A model generated the notes under the pieces. It saw nothing but the letters and a program-made list of their open reading frames with translations, searched no databases and had not been told where the DNA came from. From a virus: a DNA stretch of 64,000 nucleotides. Location: IMG/VR virus record IMGVR_UViG_3300028490_000005, positions 1 to 64,000 of that record; one strand, 5' to 3'. Below, piece by piece: positions 47,890-56,458 of the stretch (positions are counted from its first letter, which is position 1; the number at the start of each line of letters is the position of its first letter). Position numbers and translations under genes: made by a program.

Positions 47890-48068
47890 TGAAAGTTGTA
47901 TTAATGAATGTTGTATTCTATTCGTTCTTAGGATTAACTGCGTATTTCGTAACTCCACACGTGCTGTGGGTGTTAGCATTCATTCAAGGTTATACGGAAA
48001 CAAAAGAAACTAAAACACTTAAGGGTGTAGAAACTCTTGACGCTATTAAGGAAGTAATGAATGATTAA
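47889..48068 (+). CDS. Small single-pass membrane protein
   Basis: 59 residues, hydrophobic residues 3-32 then a charged tail ('GYTETKETKTLKG'). Begins on the preceding stop (TAATG), overlaps the next gene by eight bases. Confidence 0.65.
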   Translation: MKVVLMNVVFYSFLGLTAYFVTPHVLWVLAFIQGYTETKETKTLKGVETLDAIKEVMND

Positions 48069-48426
48069 AGGTGACGAGTTCTTAACTGAAGGACAACGAA
48101 GTTGGACAATGGCTAGAGTAAGAAAAGAAATTGAAAAAGTAGAAAACTTACACGGTCAATCCATCAGTAGACCATTAAGAGCGATGAAGCTTAAGGAACT
48201 GAGACTTGTATTAAAGGTAAAATTATTACAAGATAGAATGTTATTGGAAGATAAGGTTCGAAAGGTTCTTAAGCAAGACAAGGTCGGTGGTAATTATCAA
48301 CCTCATCAAGTTGCATTGGTAATAGGTGAAACTGAAAGACAAGCTGTCGTGATTGAGCGTAAAGCTCTTGCGAAACTAAAATCACCAACACTAGGTAAAC
48401 GGATTAGAGGAGCAATGTATGCGTAA
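48061..48426 (+). CDS. Basic helical protein
   Basis: 121 residues, Lys/Arg/Leu-rich helices ('RAMKLKELRLVLKVKLL'). Possibly nucleic-acid or membrane associated. No domain recognised. Confidence 0.7.
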   Translation: MIKGDEFLTEGQRSWTMARVRKEIEKVENLHGQSISRPLRAMKLKELRLVLKVKLLQDRMLLEDKVRKVLKQDKVGGNYQPHQVALVIGETERQAVVIERKALAKLKSPTLGKRIRGAMYA

Positions 48427-48715
48427 TTTTAAATTTGACAAACCAGATGCAAATAAGACTAAGTTCAAATCAATAAGAATTTTTGTAATTTCATTTATTG
48501 TATTGGTATTTGTTATTATAGTTGCTTCTTGTATTAATAGAGATTATGATTATTCTGTAATCTCAAATGAAAAGGTTATCGGATACACATTTACACCTTA
48601 CGCGACTGAAGGTTGTGTTGTATATTACACTAAAGATGGAGTAATGAAGGGAACTACTTGTGGTAACTTCACTATTCAAAAAGGCTATAAAGCCAAAGTG
48701 AATCAGGATTATTAA
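48419..48715 (+). CDS. Membrane-anchored or lipoprotein, paralogue A
   Basis: 98 residues. Basic N terminus, hydrophobic helix (22-38) ending in 'VASC', a possible lipobox, then an exported domain. The exported part ('VIGYTF...GCVVYYTKDGVMKGTTCGNF') matches that of the lipoprotein at 49780-50052 residue pattern for residue pattern, including two cysteines. Confidence 0.7.
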   Translation: MRNFKFDKPDANKTKFKSIRIFVISFIVLVFVIIVASCINRDYDYSVISNEKVIGYTFTPYATEGCVVYYTKDGVMKGTTCGNFTIQKGYKAKVNQDY

Positions 48716-48918
48716 TGGGTGAATTTACTAGAAGACTTGAGTTAATGAAAGAGTCAGGTGATCGAGCTACACTTACTGACCTCTGGGAATTGAAAATCAT
48801 GAAGGGTCGTGAGAAACAAAAGGTCGATGTAGAAGTAGACGCTATTGCCACTGCTATTATAGTGGTACAGAATAATATCCTAAGAGAAGAGAAAAGGCTC
48901 GCAGATGCAGAATTTTGA
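48715..48918 (+). CDS. Small helical protein
   Basis: 67 residues, charged amphipathic helix. One-base overlap upstream, 14-base overlap downstream. No domain recognised. Confidence 0.65.
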   Translation: MGEFTRRLELMKESGDRATLTDLWELKIMKGREKQKVDVEVDAIATAIIVVQNNILREEKRLADAEF

Positions 48919-49324
48919 TGATATTTGCCCCGAAGACTTTATTGACTACATTGATATCACTTCTGACGAACAAGAAGTAATTGATCAAACTATTCATATG
49001 CAACGTATGATGACAGCGAAAATGTCTGTGAATTTATTGATGGCAAAGCCAATAATCATAGATACACCTTGTTCAGCAGATACTTCACAACTCATCAATA
49101 ACATAACTGAAGGTGGAATTGTAGTGGCATCACCAAGTGGCTTTATGTTACATGACCCACACATGAGACCAGCAGAGAGTGGGAAGACTTGGTACGCTCT
49201 ATCTGAAAGAGATTTAATGTACCCTGATAACTTTGAAGATTCTGTAAAGTGTAATAGGGATAGCAAACCATTATTTGGCTTAGACCCGAATGATGTATTT
49301 AGAAAGGGTAGAAAGAAATGGTAG
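48905..49324 (+). CDS. Hypothetical protein
   Basis: 139 residues, acidic N terminus, Met-rich middle; no recognised domain. Confidence 0.65.
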   Translation: MQNFDDICPEDFIDYIDITSDEQEVIDQTIHMQRMMTAKMSVNLLMAKPIIIDTPCSADTSQLINNITEGGIVVASPSGFMLHDPHMRPAESGKTWYALSERDLMYPDNFEDSVKCNRDSKPLFGLDPNDVFRKGRKKW

Positions 49325-49425
49325 ATTTTGAAACTGTTTCAATTATTATATTTGGTGTCGCGTTGGCGATGAACATGGTTCTCATATGCTTAGTTATATA
49401 TGATGACATTACATCTTTCAGATAG
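49318..49425 (+). CDS. Tiny membrane protein
   Basis: 35 residues, essentially one transmembrane helix (VSIIIFGVALAMNMVLICLV). Overlaps the preceding gene; GAAAGAAATG start region. Confidence 0.55.
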   Translation: MVDFETVSIIIFGVALAMNMVLICLVIYDDITSFR

Positions 49426-49435
49426 GAAAAAATAA

Positions 49436-49783
49436 ATGAAATTATTACAATACCCAAATTATTTCGACGATGAATTAGATGTTAGGCTAATAATCGTCGA
49501 AAAGGAAACTGGTAAAATCAATTACCCAGTAGTTAGATGTGTAGGAAGCTATACTGATTATATTGTCGTTGGTTTAATGATGATTCATGGAGATTGGGAA
49601 ACGTATATTGTATATGCGACGGATAATTTACCAAAAGAGGAATTCACGGTGACTCACTCAGCTCAAGTTGTCGGGACTCCAGGAAATAAAACTACTTGGG
49701 TCGATGATATCAAATTCATCGAAAAGAGTATAACAGCGAGAGCTAAAGATAGATTACTTAATTTTAAAGGGGAAAAGAAATGA
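49436..49783 (+). CDS. Hypothetical protein
   Basis: 115 residues, beta-rich, four-base overlap with the lipoprotein gene. No domain recognised. Confidence 0.7.
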   Translation: MKLLQYPNYFDDELDVRLIIVEKETGKINYPVVRCVGSYTDYIVVGLMMIHGDWETYIVYATDNLPKEEFTVTHSAQVVGTPGNKTTWVDDIKFIEKSITARAKDRLLNFKGEKK

Positions 49784-50052
49784 AACAAATGAAACAATTA
49801 ATTGCAATGACATTAATATTCGTGGGTATATTATTGAGTGGGTGTAATTCAGGGAAGATTGAAAACTTCAGGGCGAAATATACTATAATAAAAGATGGTA
49901 AGATCATCGGATATTCTGAAAGACGTGGTTCGTATGATTCTGGTTGTAAGGAAGTTTATACAGCACAAGGCGATTTCTCTGGTAAAATTTGCGGTGATTA
50001 TTTCATCAAAAACGGTGTGAAGATGGAGTTTGATAATGGTTCAGTTAAGTAG
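49780..50052 (+). CDS. Lipoprotein, paralogue B
   Basis: 90 residues. Signal peptide with lipobox 'LLSGC' (Cys at 22). Exported domain 'IIGYSE...GCKEVYTAQGDFSGKICGDYF' is clearly related to the 48419-48715 product. Lipid-anchored envelope protein; role unknown. Confidence 0.75.
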   Translation: MKQMKQLIAMTLIFVGILLSGCNSGKIENFRAKYTIIKDGKIIGYSERRGSYDSGCKEVYTAQGDFSGKICGDYFIKNGVKMEFDNGSVK

Positions 50053-50221
50053 TGGATTAGAACACAATACTGTAATGAAAATATTTGAGTTAGAAGGCAA
50101 TGTGGCAATTATAAGTTCTCCACTATGGGGTGATTATCTAACCACATTAATGTTGTTTGATCATGAAGAGGAAGAACTCCTCGAATATTTACTAAAAAGA
50201 AAAATGGAAAGGGAAAAATAA
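50036..50221 (+). CDS. Small acidic protein
   Basis: 61 residues from ATG 50036, selected because GGAG lies eight bases upstream; it overlaps the lipoprotein end by 17 bases. No domain recognised. Confidence 0.55.
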   Translation: MVQLSSGLEHNTVMKIFELEGNVAIISSPLWGDYLTTLMLFDHEEEELLEYLLKRKMEREK

Positions 50222-50637
50222 TGTATTTTGAAAAGGTAAATGTAGGGGACGAAGTATATGGCTTCGTCTATGGAAAAGGTAAAGTGAGTTATGTCATTGA
50301 CGACAAATTCGATATGGATGGTTTTTATTCGTTCGAAGTGTTATATGATAACGGCGAAAGTGTGTTTTACACTAGAGAGGGTGTTCCGAATTGGTGTAAC
50401 GCTGATGGTTGTATCCAAACCGTGTATTGGGCTGATGATATTGACTTGATGGAAGAAGACTTCAGTCCATCAGAGGGGTCATTGACACCAAAGAAGATTA
50501 TGAAGTTAAGAGTGAAAGGTACGCTTGAAATGAAATGCCCATCAGGTATTTGGAGAAGCGTTGATAATTGTCCCGATAATGTATTTCTCGGAGCAATAAC
50601 AAAAGAACAATATTTCTTATTTAGGAGAGCAGTATGA
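50221..50637 (+). CDS. Hypothetical protein with SH3-like N terminus
   Basis: 138 residues; 'VNVGDEVYGFVYGKGKVSYV' near residue 5 resembles an SH3-like barrel. One-base overlap with the preceding stop. Function unknown. Confidence 0.7.
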   Translation: MYFEKVNVGDEVYGFVYGKGKVSYVIDDKFDMDGFYSFEVLYDNGESVFYTREGVPNWCNADGCIQTVYWADDIDLMEEDFSPSEGSLTPKKIMKLRVKGTLEMKCPSGIWRSVDNCPDNVFLGAITKEQYFLFRRAV

Positions 50638-50831
50638 GAATACCAAAATTGAGTGACGATGTATCTGTAGCATTTACCACAATGCTAGTTATAGGTTATA
50701 TGGGTGGAATGTTGACATATATTTTTGAAGGGTTGCAATCAGGACACATCAGGTTCTTAACTGTGTTTATTCCATTAACAATAATCTGGGTATTCACTTC
50801 GAGCCATGTAGTTAAGGGTTCATTGAAATGA
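50634..50831 (+). CDS. Small two-pass membrane protein
   Basis: 65 residues with two hydrophobic helices (13-31 and 40-58). AGGAG ribosome site. Function unknown. Confidence 0.7.
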   Translation: MRIPKLSDDVSVAFTTMLVIGYMGGMLTYIFEGLQSGHIRFLTVFIPLTIIWVFTSSHVVKGSLK

Positions 50832-50911
50832 CATATTCAAGAGAGGGAAATAACCACTTAGGTAAAATCCTTCAACATCAAAAGTTGGAAAATATATTAA
50901 GCTTCTTTTAA
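50828..50911 (+). CDS. Very short possible gene
   Basis: 27 codons, ATGA overlap with the preceding stop; its own stop lies in the promoter cassette as for several genes here. Weak support beyond arrangement. Confidence 0.35.
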   Translation: MTYSREGNNHLGKILQHQKLENILSFF

Positions 50912-50929
50912 GCAACATTACGGTATAAT
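50896..50929 (+). promoter_or_regulatory. Early promoter cassette
   Basis: TTAAGC / TTTTAAGC, TTACGG, TATAAT 50924-50929. Confidence 0.8.
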
Positions 50930-50955
50930 AGAACAACTTAAAAGATTGGAGACTT

Positions 50956-51183
50956 ATGAAACCTTTAGGATACGATAAAATGATAAACTTCGGGTATGAG
51001 GACTGTGCTGACATATTACAATATGGTTCTCCCAGTGCTAAATCTCACATCAAAGGTAAAGGTGGGGTTATTAGAAACTCTATGAACCCTAAATCAAAAG
51101 CATCTTCACGCAGAATATATAAAAGAGTATCTCGCAACGAGGGCAAAGAAACTTGTAAAAACTACAAAAAGGATTACGAATGA
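50956..51183 (+). CDS. Small basic protein
   Basis: 75 residues, Lys/Arg-rich C-terminal half ('SKASSRRIYKRVSR'). GGAG upstream. No domain recognised. Confidence 0.7.
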   Translation: MKPLGYDKMINFGYEDCADILQYGSPSAKSHIKGKGGVIRNSMNPKSKASSRRIYKRVSRNEGKETCKNYKKDYE

Positions 51184-51404
51184 GAAAAATTAAAGAAATG
51201 AAGAATAAAGCAATGAGAAAAGCGTCAACGATAGTTGAACTGATTTTTGTGATATTGAGTATTGGTGCATTAGTCGGTTGGGTAATGAATATCATGGCTG
51301 TAATTCAATTAGCAATGGCTAACTCAGAATTGACAACTATGTTTATATTGAGAATAGCAGGAATCTTTGTAGCACCACTTGGTATTATCTTAGGTTATAT
51401 GTAA
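51180..51404 (+). CDS. Small two-pass membrane protein
   Basis: 74 residues, basic N terminus, two hydrophobic helices (16-38 and 52-73). Four-base overlap upstream, one-base downstream. Confidence 0.7.
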   Translation: MRKIKEMKNKAMRKASTIVELIFVILSIGALVGWVMNIMAVIQLAMANSELTTMFILRIAGIFVAPLGIILGYM

Positions 51405-51664
51405 TGTTTTCAATAGCTACAATTATCACCCTAGTGATTTTGCTAGTGTTTGTCTGTGCTATGTATAGGAACGAAAGAATTTGGTCAACGAGAAACGATT
51501 TATTAAATGCAGCAAGAATTGCCATTAGTGAAAAGGATCTCGAACGTTATGATACTATCATGGAGTCGTATCATAAATATTCTTATACAGAGATGTTATA
51601 TAAACACCTGACCAAATTTTCAGTGAAAGATTTTTATCCTGAATTAAATGGGATGAAGATTTAG
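51404..51664 (+). CDS. Small membrane-anchored protein
   Basis: 86 residues, N-terminal hydrophobic helix (2-20) then a charged soluble part. Coupled to neighbours. Confidence 0.7.
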   Translation: MFSIATIITLVILLVFVCAMYRNERIWSTRNDLLNAARIAISEKDLERYDTIMESYHKYSYTEMLYKHLTKFSVKDFYPELNGMKI

Positions 51665-51892
51665 ATGTTTACGTTTAATAATTGTGACGACTTAATGAAT
51701 TGTTCTAAGGCTGAATTCCAAATGAGGGTTATAAATACCATTTTAGCTTTTCTCATCTTGGTTGATTTAGTTTTTGGTAATATGGACTTAATGTTCATTG
51801 AAATACCAACTCTTATTTTAGGGTTATGGTACAACAAAATACTCCACGACAACCTATTGAAGTCGATGAAGAAATACATACTTAAGGATTAA
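51665..51892 (+). CDS. Small two-pass membrane protein
   Basis: 75 residues with two hydrophobic helices (about 20-36 and 40-56) and a Lys-rich end. Adjacent to the preceding stop without gap. Confidence 0.65.
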   Translation: MFTFNNCDDLMNCSKAEFQMRVINTILAFLILVDLVFGNMDLMFIEIPTLILGLWYNKILHDNLLKSMKKYILKD

Positions 51893-51893
51893 T

Positions 51894-52106
51894 ATGAATA
51901 ATGTTTTAGACCCTGATTTTAAGCAATGGATTGAGAAATCCTTTAAGCGTGGTGGTGTAACTACTTCAGCTGGTAATCCAGAAGAGTATCTATTGGTTCG
52001 CTTAGATACAAAGGCTATTGCGATTAATAGAATAGATTCAACAGTTTGGAACGTATTTTATAATTGGGAAAATGAGCTTAAGGTCACACTGGACAGAAAG
52101 TTCTAA
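51894..52106 (+). CDS. Small hypothetical protein
   Basis: 70 residues; 'SAGNPEEYLLVRLDTKAIAINR' suggests a compact beta fold. AAGGA upstream. Function unknown. Confidence 0.7.
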   Translation: MNNVLDPDFKQWIEKSFKRGGVTTSAGNPEEYLLVRLDTKAIAINRIDSTVWNVFYNWENELKVTLDRKF

Positions 52107-52138
52107 TTAAGTTTGATTTAAGATAAATCTAGTATAAT
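52105..52138 (+). promoter_or_regulatory. Early-type promoter
   Basis: ATTAAG / ATTTAAG 11 bp apart, TATAAT 52133-52138. Confidence 0.65.
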
Positions 52139-52156
52139 AATCAAAAAGGAAAAAGT

Positions 52157-52816
52157 ATGAACAAAGAAAGTAATGAATTTGCGTCAGAAATAGTTTGGCA
52201 GTCTACTGAAACAACACCAGACGGGAAGCCGTTTATGTCAGTTAAAAAAGCTAGAGGGTATTACTACTATGCCGAAAGAGGTGGTAGAGATTCTATAGCA
52301 TTTATCCTATATGATGAGGAAACTGGATCACTTGGACTTATTAAGGAGTCTAAGCCACCAATGGATGAAGAATTTAATCAAAAACACATGAAGGTGACAG
52401 CGTTCGGTGGTTCTATTGATATGGACAAAACACCTGAAGAAATTTGTCAAATTGAAGTTCTTGAAGAAGCTGGTTACAATATCCCGATGGAAAATATAGT
52501 ATATATTGGTAAAACTATGGTATCAACTCAAATGAACCAAAGTTGTTTCGGATATATGGTAAATGTTACAGGTTTCACTCCAGGAAAAACGGAAGCTGAT
52601 ATCCACAATGAAGCTCAAATTGCTAAAGATGCTGATGAGTTCAGCCACAATGAAGTTGTTTGGGTAACTGAAAACGAAATTATGGACAACAACGATTGGA
52701 AGTCTATTTGGATATACAGTAAAATGTATTTTGCAAGTGTTAGACATATCATAGAAAAAGAGAAAGCTACTAAGAAAGCTGAAGACCCAAATTATCACCC
52801 AAAGAAGGAAGTGTAA
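52157..52816 (+). CDS. Nudix-fold hydrolase-like protein with altered Nudix box
   Basis: 219 residues, layout of an ADP-ribose pyrophosphatase-type Nudix protein. The box region 'GGSIDMDKTPEEICQIEVLEEAGY' near residue 84 keeps the Gly, first Glu and E-x-x-E-E-x-G, but the canonical Arg before the Glu is Ile. The extended C terminus is Lys/Glu-rich. It may have reduced or changed activity. One-base overlap with next gene. Confidence 0.75.
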   Translation: MNKESNEFASEIVWQSTETTPDGKPFMSVKKARGYYYYAERGGRDSIAFILYDEETGSLGLIKESKPPMDEEFNQKHMKVTAFGGSIDMDKTPEEICQIEVLEEAGYNIPMENIVYIGKTMVSTQMNQSCFGYMVNVTGFTPGKTEADIHNEAQIAKDADEFSHNEVVWVTENEIMDNNDWKSIWIYSKMYFASVRHIIEKEKATKKAEDPNYHPKKEV

Positions 52817-53124
52817 TGATTAAAATTGAAAACGACGAAATAACACTGAACGCAAGTTCATTAACAGAACTATTAACAGAGATTAGTGCCCTTATCTCAG
52901 CAGTATCAAAACAAGTGGTAGAAAGCTCAGGTGGTACAGATGCGGATATAGAAATTATCGAAAGGGATATATTTGACTCTTTGAGATTTACGAGACTTGT
53001 AAATGGTGGAATGTCGGGTGAAGAAGCGTTCAATACTATCAACCCAGAACTAAATAGATCTGATGATACAGATACTACTGACTCGGCTGGTACACCAGAT
53101 AAAGAAGAATCTAAGGAAGCTTAG
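52816..53124 (+). CDS. Acidic helical protein
   Basis: 102 residues, acidic Asp/Thr/Ser-rich C-terminal tail. Coupled to the Nudix gene; no domain recognised. Confidence 0.7.
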   Translation: MIKIENDEITLNASSLTELLTEISALISAVSKQVVESSGGTDADIEIIERDIFDSLRFTRLVNGGMSGEEAFNTINPELNRSDDTDTTDSAGTPDKEESKEA

Positions 53125-53310
53125 ATGGTAATCATAGTTCAATCAACTACATATGAAGACTTCAACTCAATTGAAGAGGGGTTGTACTTCACAAGTAGAT
53201 ACAACGCAACTATTTATATTGGGGACAAGGTATCCAAGCTCCCAAAAGAGTTAAGGGAAAATTTCAATGTTGATGAGGTATTCATCAACGAATTAGAAAC
53301 AAATCAATAA
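53125..53310 (+). CDS. Small hypothetical protein
   Basis: 61 residues immediately after the preceding stop. Alpha/beta pattern, no recognised domain. Confidence 0.65.
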   Translation: MVIIVQSTTYEDFNSIEEGLYFTSRYNATIYIGDKVSKLPKELRENFNVDEVFINELETNQ

Positions 53311-53319
53311 AGGTAATAA

Positions 53320-53997
53320 ATGTATTTATTAATTTCATTAGTAATCATCGCAGTAATAGTGTACTTTATATTCATCAACCACGCAAAAACAATCATTATA
53401 GAGAATATTGAAGAATATCAGTATAATCAGGGGCTTGGATATAAGGCATTAAAGAGTAGAGAAACCTTTCTCAAAAGTAAGGAAGTTCAAAAGGTCGGTG
53501 ATAAAGATAAAATTATATTCGCATTAACGGCTATTCAACGAAGAAGATTCTCACTAAATGATATCAAAAAACACGGGTTCATTCTAAATGGTGGAAAAAC
53601 ATATATCAGTCTTGGTCACAACAGTGTTGAAGTCTCTGATATGGTTAAGCTTCTCATTGAACAAATTGGCGTCAAAGAAACTGTGTTTTCTAGTAGACTA
53701 GGGAACCACACTGATCTATGTGTAAAAATACTAAATGATGGTACATTTTTAGAGCCAATATTAGTTAGACATAAGGATTATGACGGTCAAGAAGATTCAT
53801 CATACATTGAACAACATTTCAAGGTAGCTATTATCAACGAAGAAAAGGGTTGGGATTATGTAATTGACCAACTTAAATCACCAGCACCCAAAGAGGGACA
53901 AGGGAAAGATTGGTACTACAGTTCATCAATTATCCAATGGAACCTTACTCAAATCGGTGACTTCTTAAGTGTACTTTGGAAACATGATGACATATAA
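53320..53997 (+). CDS. Membrane-anchored protein
   Basis: 225 residues. N-terminal hydrophobic anchor (2-18) and a large soluble region with 'SLGHNSVEVSDMVKLL' and a Trp-rich end. AAAGG upstream. Function unknown. Confidence 0.7.
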   Translation: MYLLISLVIIAVIVYFIFINHAKTIIIENIEEYQYNQGLGYKALKSRETFLKSKEVQKVGDKDKIIFALTAIQRRRFSLNDIKKHGFILNGGKTYISLGHNSVEVSDMVKLLIEQIGVKETVFSSRLGNHTDLCVKILNDGTFLEPILVRHKDYDGQEDSSYIEQHFKVAIINEEKGWDYVIDQLKSPAPKEGQGKDWYYSSSIIQWNLTQIGDFLSVLWKHDDI

Positions 53998-54006
53998 GAA
54001 TCTATA

Positions 54007-54150
54007 ATGACTCCACAAGAATTTACTGAACTTATGGCTGAACTCGAAAAGGAATATGAGTACTATATTTCAATCGGGGATCAAATTAGTGTTGATATAT
54101 TAATTGGCCAAATGAACTCCCTTGAGGCAGATTACGGGAGAGGTGGTTGA
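54007..54150 (+). CDS. Very small acidic protein
   Basis: 47 residues (MTPQEFTELMAELEKE...), ends one base into the next promoter cassette. Fits tightly between its neighbours. Confidence 0.55.
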   Translation: MTPQEFTELMAELEKEYEYYISIGDQISVDILIGQMNSLEADYGRGG

Positions 54151-54184
54151 ATTAAGTTTGTTTTAAGCGAATATACGGTATAAT
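54150..54184 (+). promoter_or_regulatory. Early promoter cassette
   Basis: ATTAAGTTTG / TTTTAAGC, ATACGG, TATAAT 54179-54184, shared AGTTTGAAAGGC leader. Confidence 0.85.
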
Positions 54185-54210
54185 AGAGTATAAAGTTTGA
54201 AAGGCTTAAA

Positions 54211-54537
54211 ATGAAATTAACAAATTATGTATTAACGTTCACGGACAACAAAGGCAATTCAGTATTATGTAAAAACGACGGGTCATCAGTCGACATTTCT
54301 GAAAAGCCATTCTACAAATCAAGAGACAACGCCGAAAAGGCTATTTCTAAAATCAATAACACTTTAAAAACATTACAAGAGAAAAGACTATTCTGGTACG
54401 AAAAAGTTCAGAATGCTGGACTATACTCTCAAGATGATTCCCAAAGAAATCTTATAGTGGACAGCTATGAGAACGGTGAATTGATTTTAGCAAACGGACT
54501 TGAAATTAAAGAAGTTATTATTGAAATTAATCTTTAA
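54211..54537 (+). CDS. Small hypothetical protein
   Basis: 108 residues, Lys/Asn-rich, beta then helical. Strong promoter; no domain recognised. Confidence 0.75.
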   Translation: MKLTNYVLTFTDNKGNSVLCKNDGSSVDISEKPFYKSRDNAEKAISKINNTLKTLQEKRLFWYEKVQNAGLYSQDDSQRNLIVDSYENGELILANGLEIKEVIIEINL

Positions 54538-54571
54538 ATTAAGCAAGGTTTAAGCTAACTTACGGTATAAT
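54536..54571 (+). promoter_or_regulatory. Early promoter cassette
   Basis: ATTAAGC / TTTAAGC, TTACGG, TATAAT 54566-54571. Confidence 0.85.
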
Positions 54572-54596
54572 ACAATATAAAATATAAAGGTTCAAA

Positions 54597-54806
54597 ATGA
54601 CAAAAGAAATTGAAGTAGGAAGTGAAGTTCAGATATTGGACATGGATCCATGTCTAAGAAACGACGGTGACTATGAAGTTGGTCAAATTTGTTTAGTGAA
54701 GGATATCACTGAAGTTTATGGTAGAGCTAAAAAATACACAGTTTGGACAGAAGATCGTTCAGGGTATTGGTTCTTCGTAGAGCCACAGTTAAAGTTGGTG
54801 TCGTAA
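54597..54806 (+). CDS. Small SH3-like protein
   Basis: 69 residues; 'EVGSEVQILDMDPC' and 'VGQICLVKDITE' fit a small beta barrel. One-base overlap with next gene. Confidence 0.7.
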   Translation: MTKEIEVGSEVQILDMDPCLRNDGDYEVGQICLVKDITEVYGRAKKYTVWTEDRSGYWFFVEPQLKLVS

Positions 54807-55057
54807 TGCCTAAAATTATCACGAACGAAACTAGAGAAATCATCTATGGTTATTCTACATATGGTGCCGATGGGTCACCAATGTCAGTTGGGGACGGGTC
54901 ATTTCAAATTCATGGACAATATGAAGTAGGTGAATTAGTGAAAGCCGTGAGAGAAGCTATTGTTGAGTCGATTAACAACCCTAATATTACGTCAAAAAAC
55001 ATCATCCTCACATTCATGTTTGAAAATATAGTTTATAAGGAAGTTGACAATGGATAA
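54806..55057 (+). CDS. Small hypothetical protein
   Basis: 83 residues from ATG 54806 (TAATG coupling). No recognised domain. Confidence 0.65.
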   Translation: MPKIITNETREIIYGYSTYGADGSPMSVGDGSFQIHGQYEVGELVKAVREAIVESINNPNITSKNIILTFMFENIVYKEVDNG

Positions 55058-55160
55058 TTTAGGACAAGCTATGGTTGGAGCCATACTAGGAATTGCAGTT
55101 GCAGTTGGATTGATAGGATTGGTCATAGGAACCATCGTCGGTGCTCTGATAGGGTCATAA
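55050..55160 (+). CDS. Tiny glycine-zipper membrane protein
   Basis: 36 residues, almost entirely Gly/Ala/Val/Ile (GAILGIAVAVGLIGLVIG), a single glycine-zipper membrane helix. Eight-base overlap with the preceding gene. Confidence 0.6.
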   Translation: MDNLGQAMVGAILGIAVAVGLIGLVIGTIVGALIGS

Positions 55161-55196
55161 ACTCTTTCATTGAGAAATAAATTATAAAGGTTTAAA

Positions 55197-55814
55197 ATGA
55201 AATATAATGTCGGGAACAGAGTTCATATAAAGAAAGATTATCATGACATCACTGTATCTAAAGATAGTATTAGAGTAATAAGTTCTAGAGTAGGATTGAA
55301 CTATGATCTTACTGATGCTAAATTAGAAGAAACTTATGAAATTTCACGCATTGATGATGATGGTGATTTGTGGATATATTCAATTAATGAAAGTGAAGAC
55401 TCTTCATTTGCAGTACATGTAGAAGTAGTTACTATCATCGAAGCTTTTAATTTGAAAAACTCACGTCACATATATAATAGAAATGATATGGATGATATCG
55501 GTATGGCAGTTTCAAGCTTTATCTATGAGCACGAGTTACCGTCATATTCGTACCCAGAAGTGTATGCGTACTTCGTTGAAAGAATAGACGGAATAGACGT
55601 GGCACGGTACGGTCACTCAGAAAGATTCCTAGTCAATGGAGAACCTCTGAAAGAATGGGACACACTAGCTGATCAAATCAGACACATGCATAAAACTTTT
55701 AAATTATTTTTTCAACGAAAGAACAAAGAGGTTTCGGTGATTAGAAATGAGATAATCGAACTTCAAATGAAATTGGAAAACGCTATAAGAAAATCAAAGA
55801 AGGTAATTGAATAA
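55197..55814 (+). CDS. Hypothetical protein, tandem paralogue 1
   Basis: 205 residues. Shares with the next gene: 'ISRIDDDGDLWI', 'SSFAVHVEVVT', 'IYNRNDMDD', 'ELPSYSYPEVYAYFV' and 'FFQRKNKEV' in the same order. N-terminal SH3-like barrel ('VGNRVHIKKDYHD') and C-terminal helix. AAAGGTTTAAA leader. Function unknown. Confidence 0.75.
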   Translation: MKYNVGNRVHIKKDYHDITVSKDSIRVISSRVGLNYDLTDAKLEETYEISRIDDDGDLWIYSINESEDSSFAVHVEVVTIIEAFNLKNSRHIYNRNDMDDIGMAVSSFIYEHELPSYSYPEVYAYFVERIDGIDVARYGHSERFLVNGEPLKEWDTLADQIRHMHKTFKLFFQRKNKEVSVIRNEIIELQMKLENAIRKSKKVIE

Positions 55815-56458
55815 TGAAGTCAAGAAGAATTAGAGAAGATGATGTCGTTACTATATCAAAGGATTATGAAGAGTTGACTAGGGAGGTAGATTCACGAAGA
55901 CAAGTTAATGATCAACCATTATGTGGTGTGAGTGAAAGATTAATGGTTTATTTAAAGAGTCGGAAAGATCCGCATGAACAATTCATAGTTAAAAGATTGG
56001 ATGGTGATGGTGACGTATGGATCCGCACTTCGGGTGATAGCTCATTTGTAGTGTATCCCGAAGTCCTGACATTAGTGACGGAAGCTCCAGTAGAATCAGA
56101 TATTGCAGATATCGATGAATGTTATTCAAGTGATTTCAATTTAGATTTGAAAAACACTTCAAAAATATATTCACAAGATGAAATGGGTGATGAGAGGGAT
56201 GCTATAGTAGACTTTATCACACAAAATGAACTTCCGATATATGCGTACCCAGAAGCTTATGAATATTTTGTGACAAGAGGTAATGTATATGATAGTAATG
56301 ACAATGAGCTTATTTCGGAAATAATCAACATGAAAGAGCAAGAAACTCTGTTCTTCCAGAGAAAGAACATTGGTGTTCGTAGAGCAAAGAACCTATTTGA
56401 AAAGGCTAAAAATGACTTACGAATAGAAATTGATAAATCAAGAAAGGTGTTAATTTAA
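55814..56458 (+). CDS. Hypothetical protein, tandem paralogue 2
   Basis: 214 residues, homologous to the previous product ('VKRLDGDGDVWI', 'SSFVVYPEVLT', 'IYSQDEMGD', 'ELPIYAYPEAYEYFV', 'FFQRKNIGV'). One-base overlap. Tandem duplication with divergence. Confidence 0.75.
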   Translation: MKSRRIREDDVVTISKDYEELTREVDSRRQVNDQPLCGVSERLMVYLKSRKDPHEQFIVKRLDGDGDVWIRTSGDSSFVVYPEVLTLVTEAPVESDIADIDECYSSDFNLDLKNTSKIYSQDEMGDERDAIVDFITQNELPIYAYPEAYEYFVTRGNVYDSNDNELISEIINMKEQETLFFQRKNIGVRRAKNLFEKAKNDLRIEIDKSRKVLI

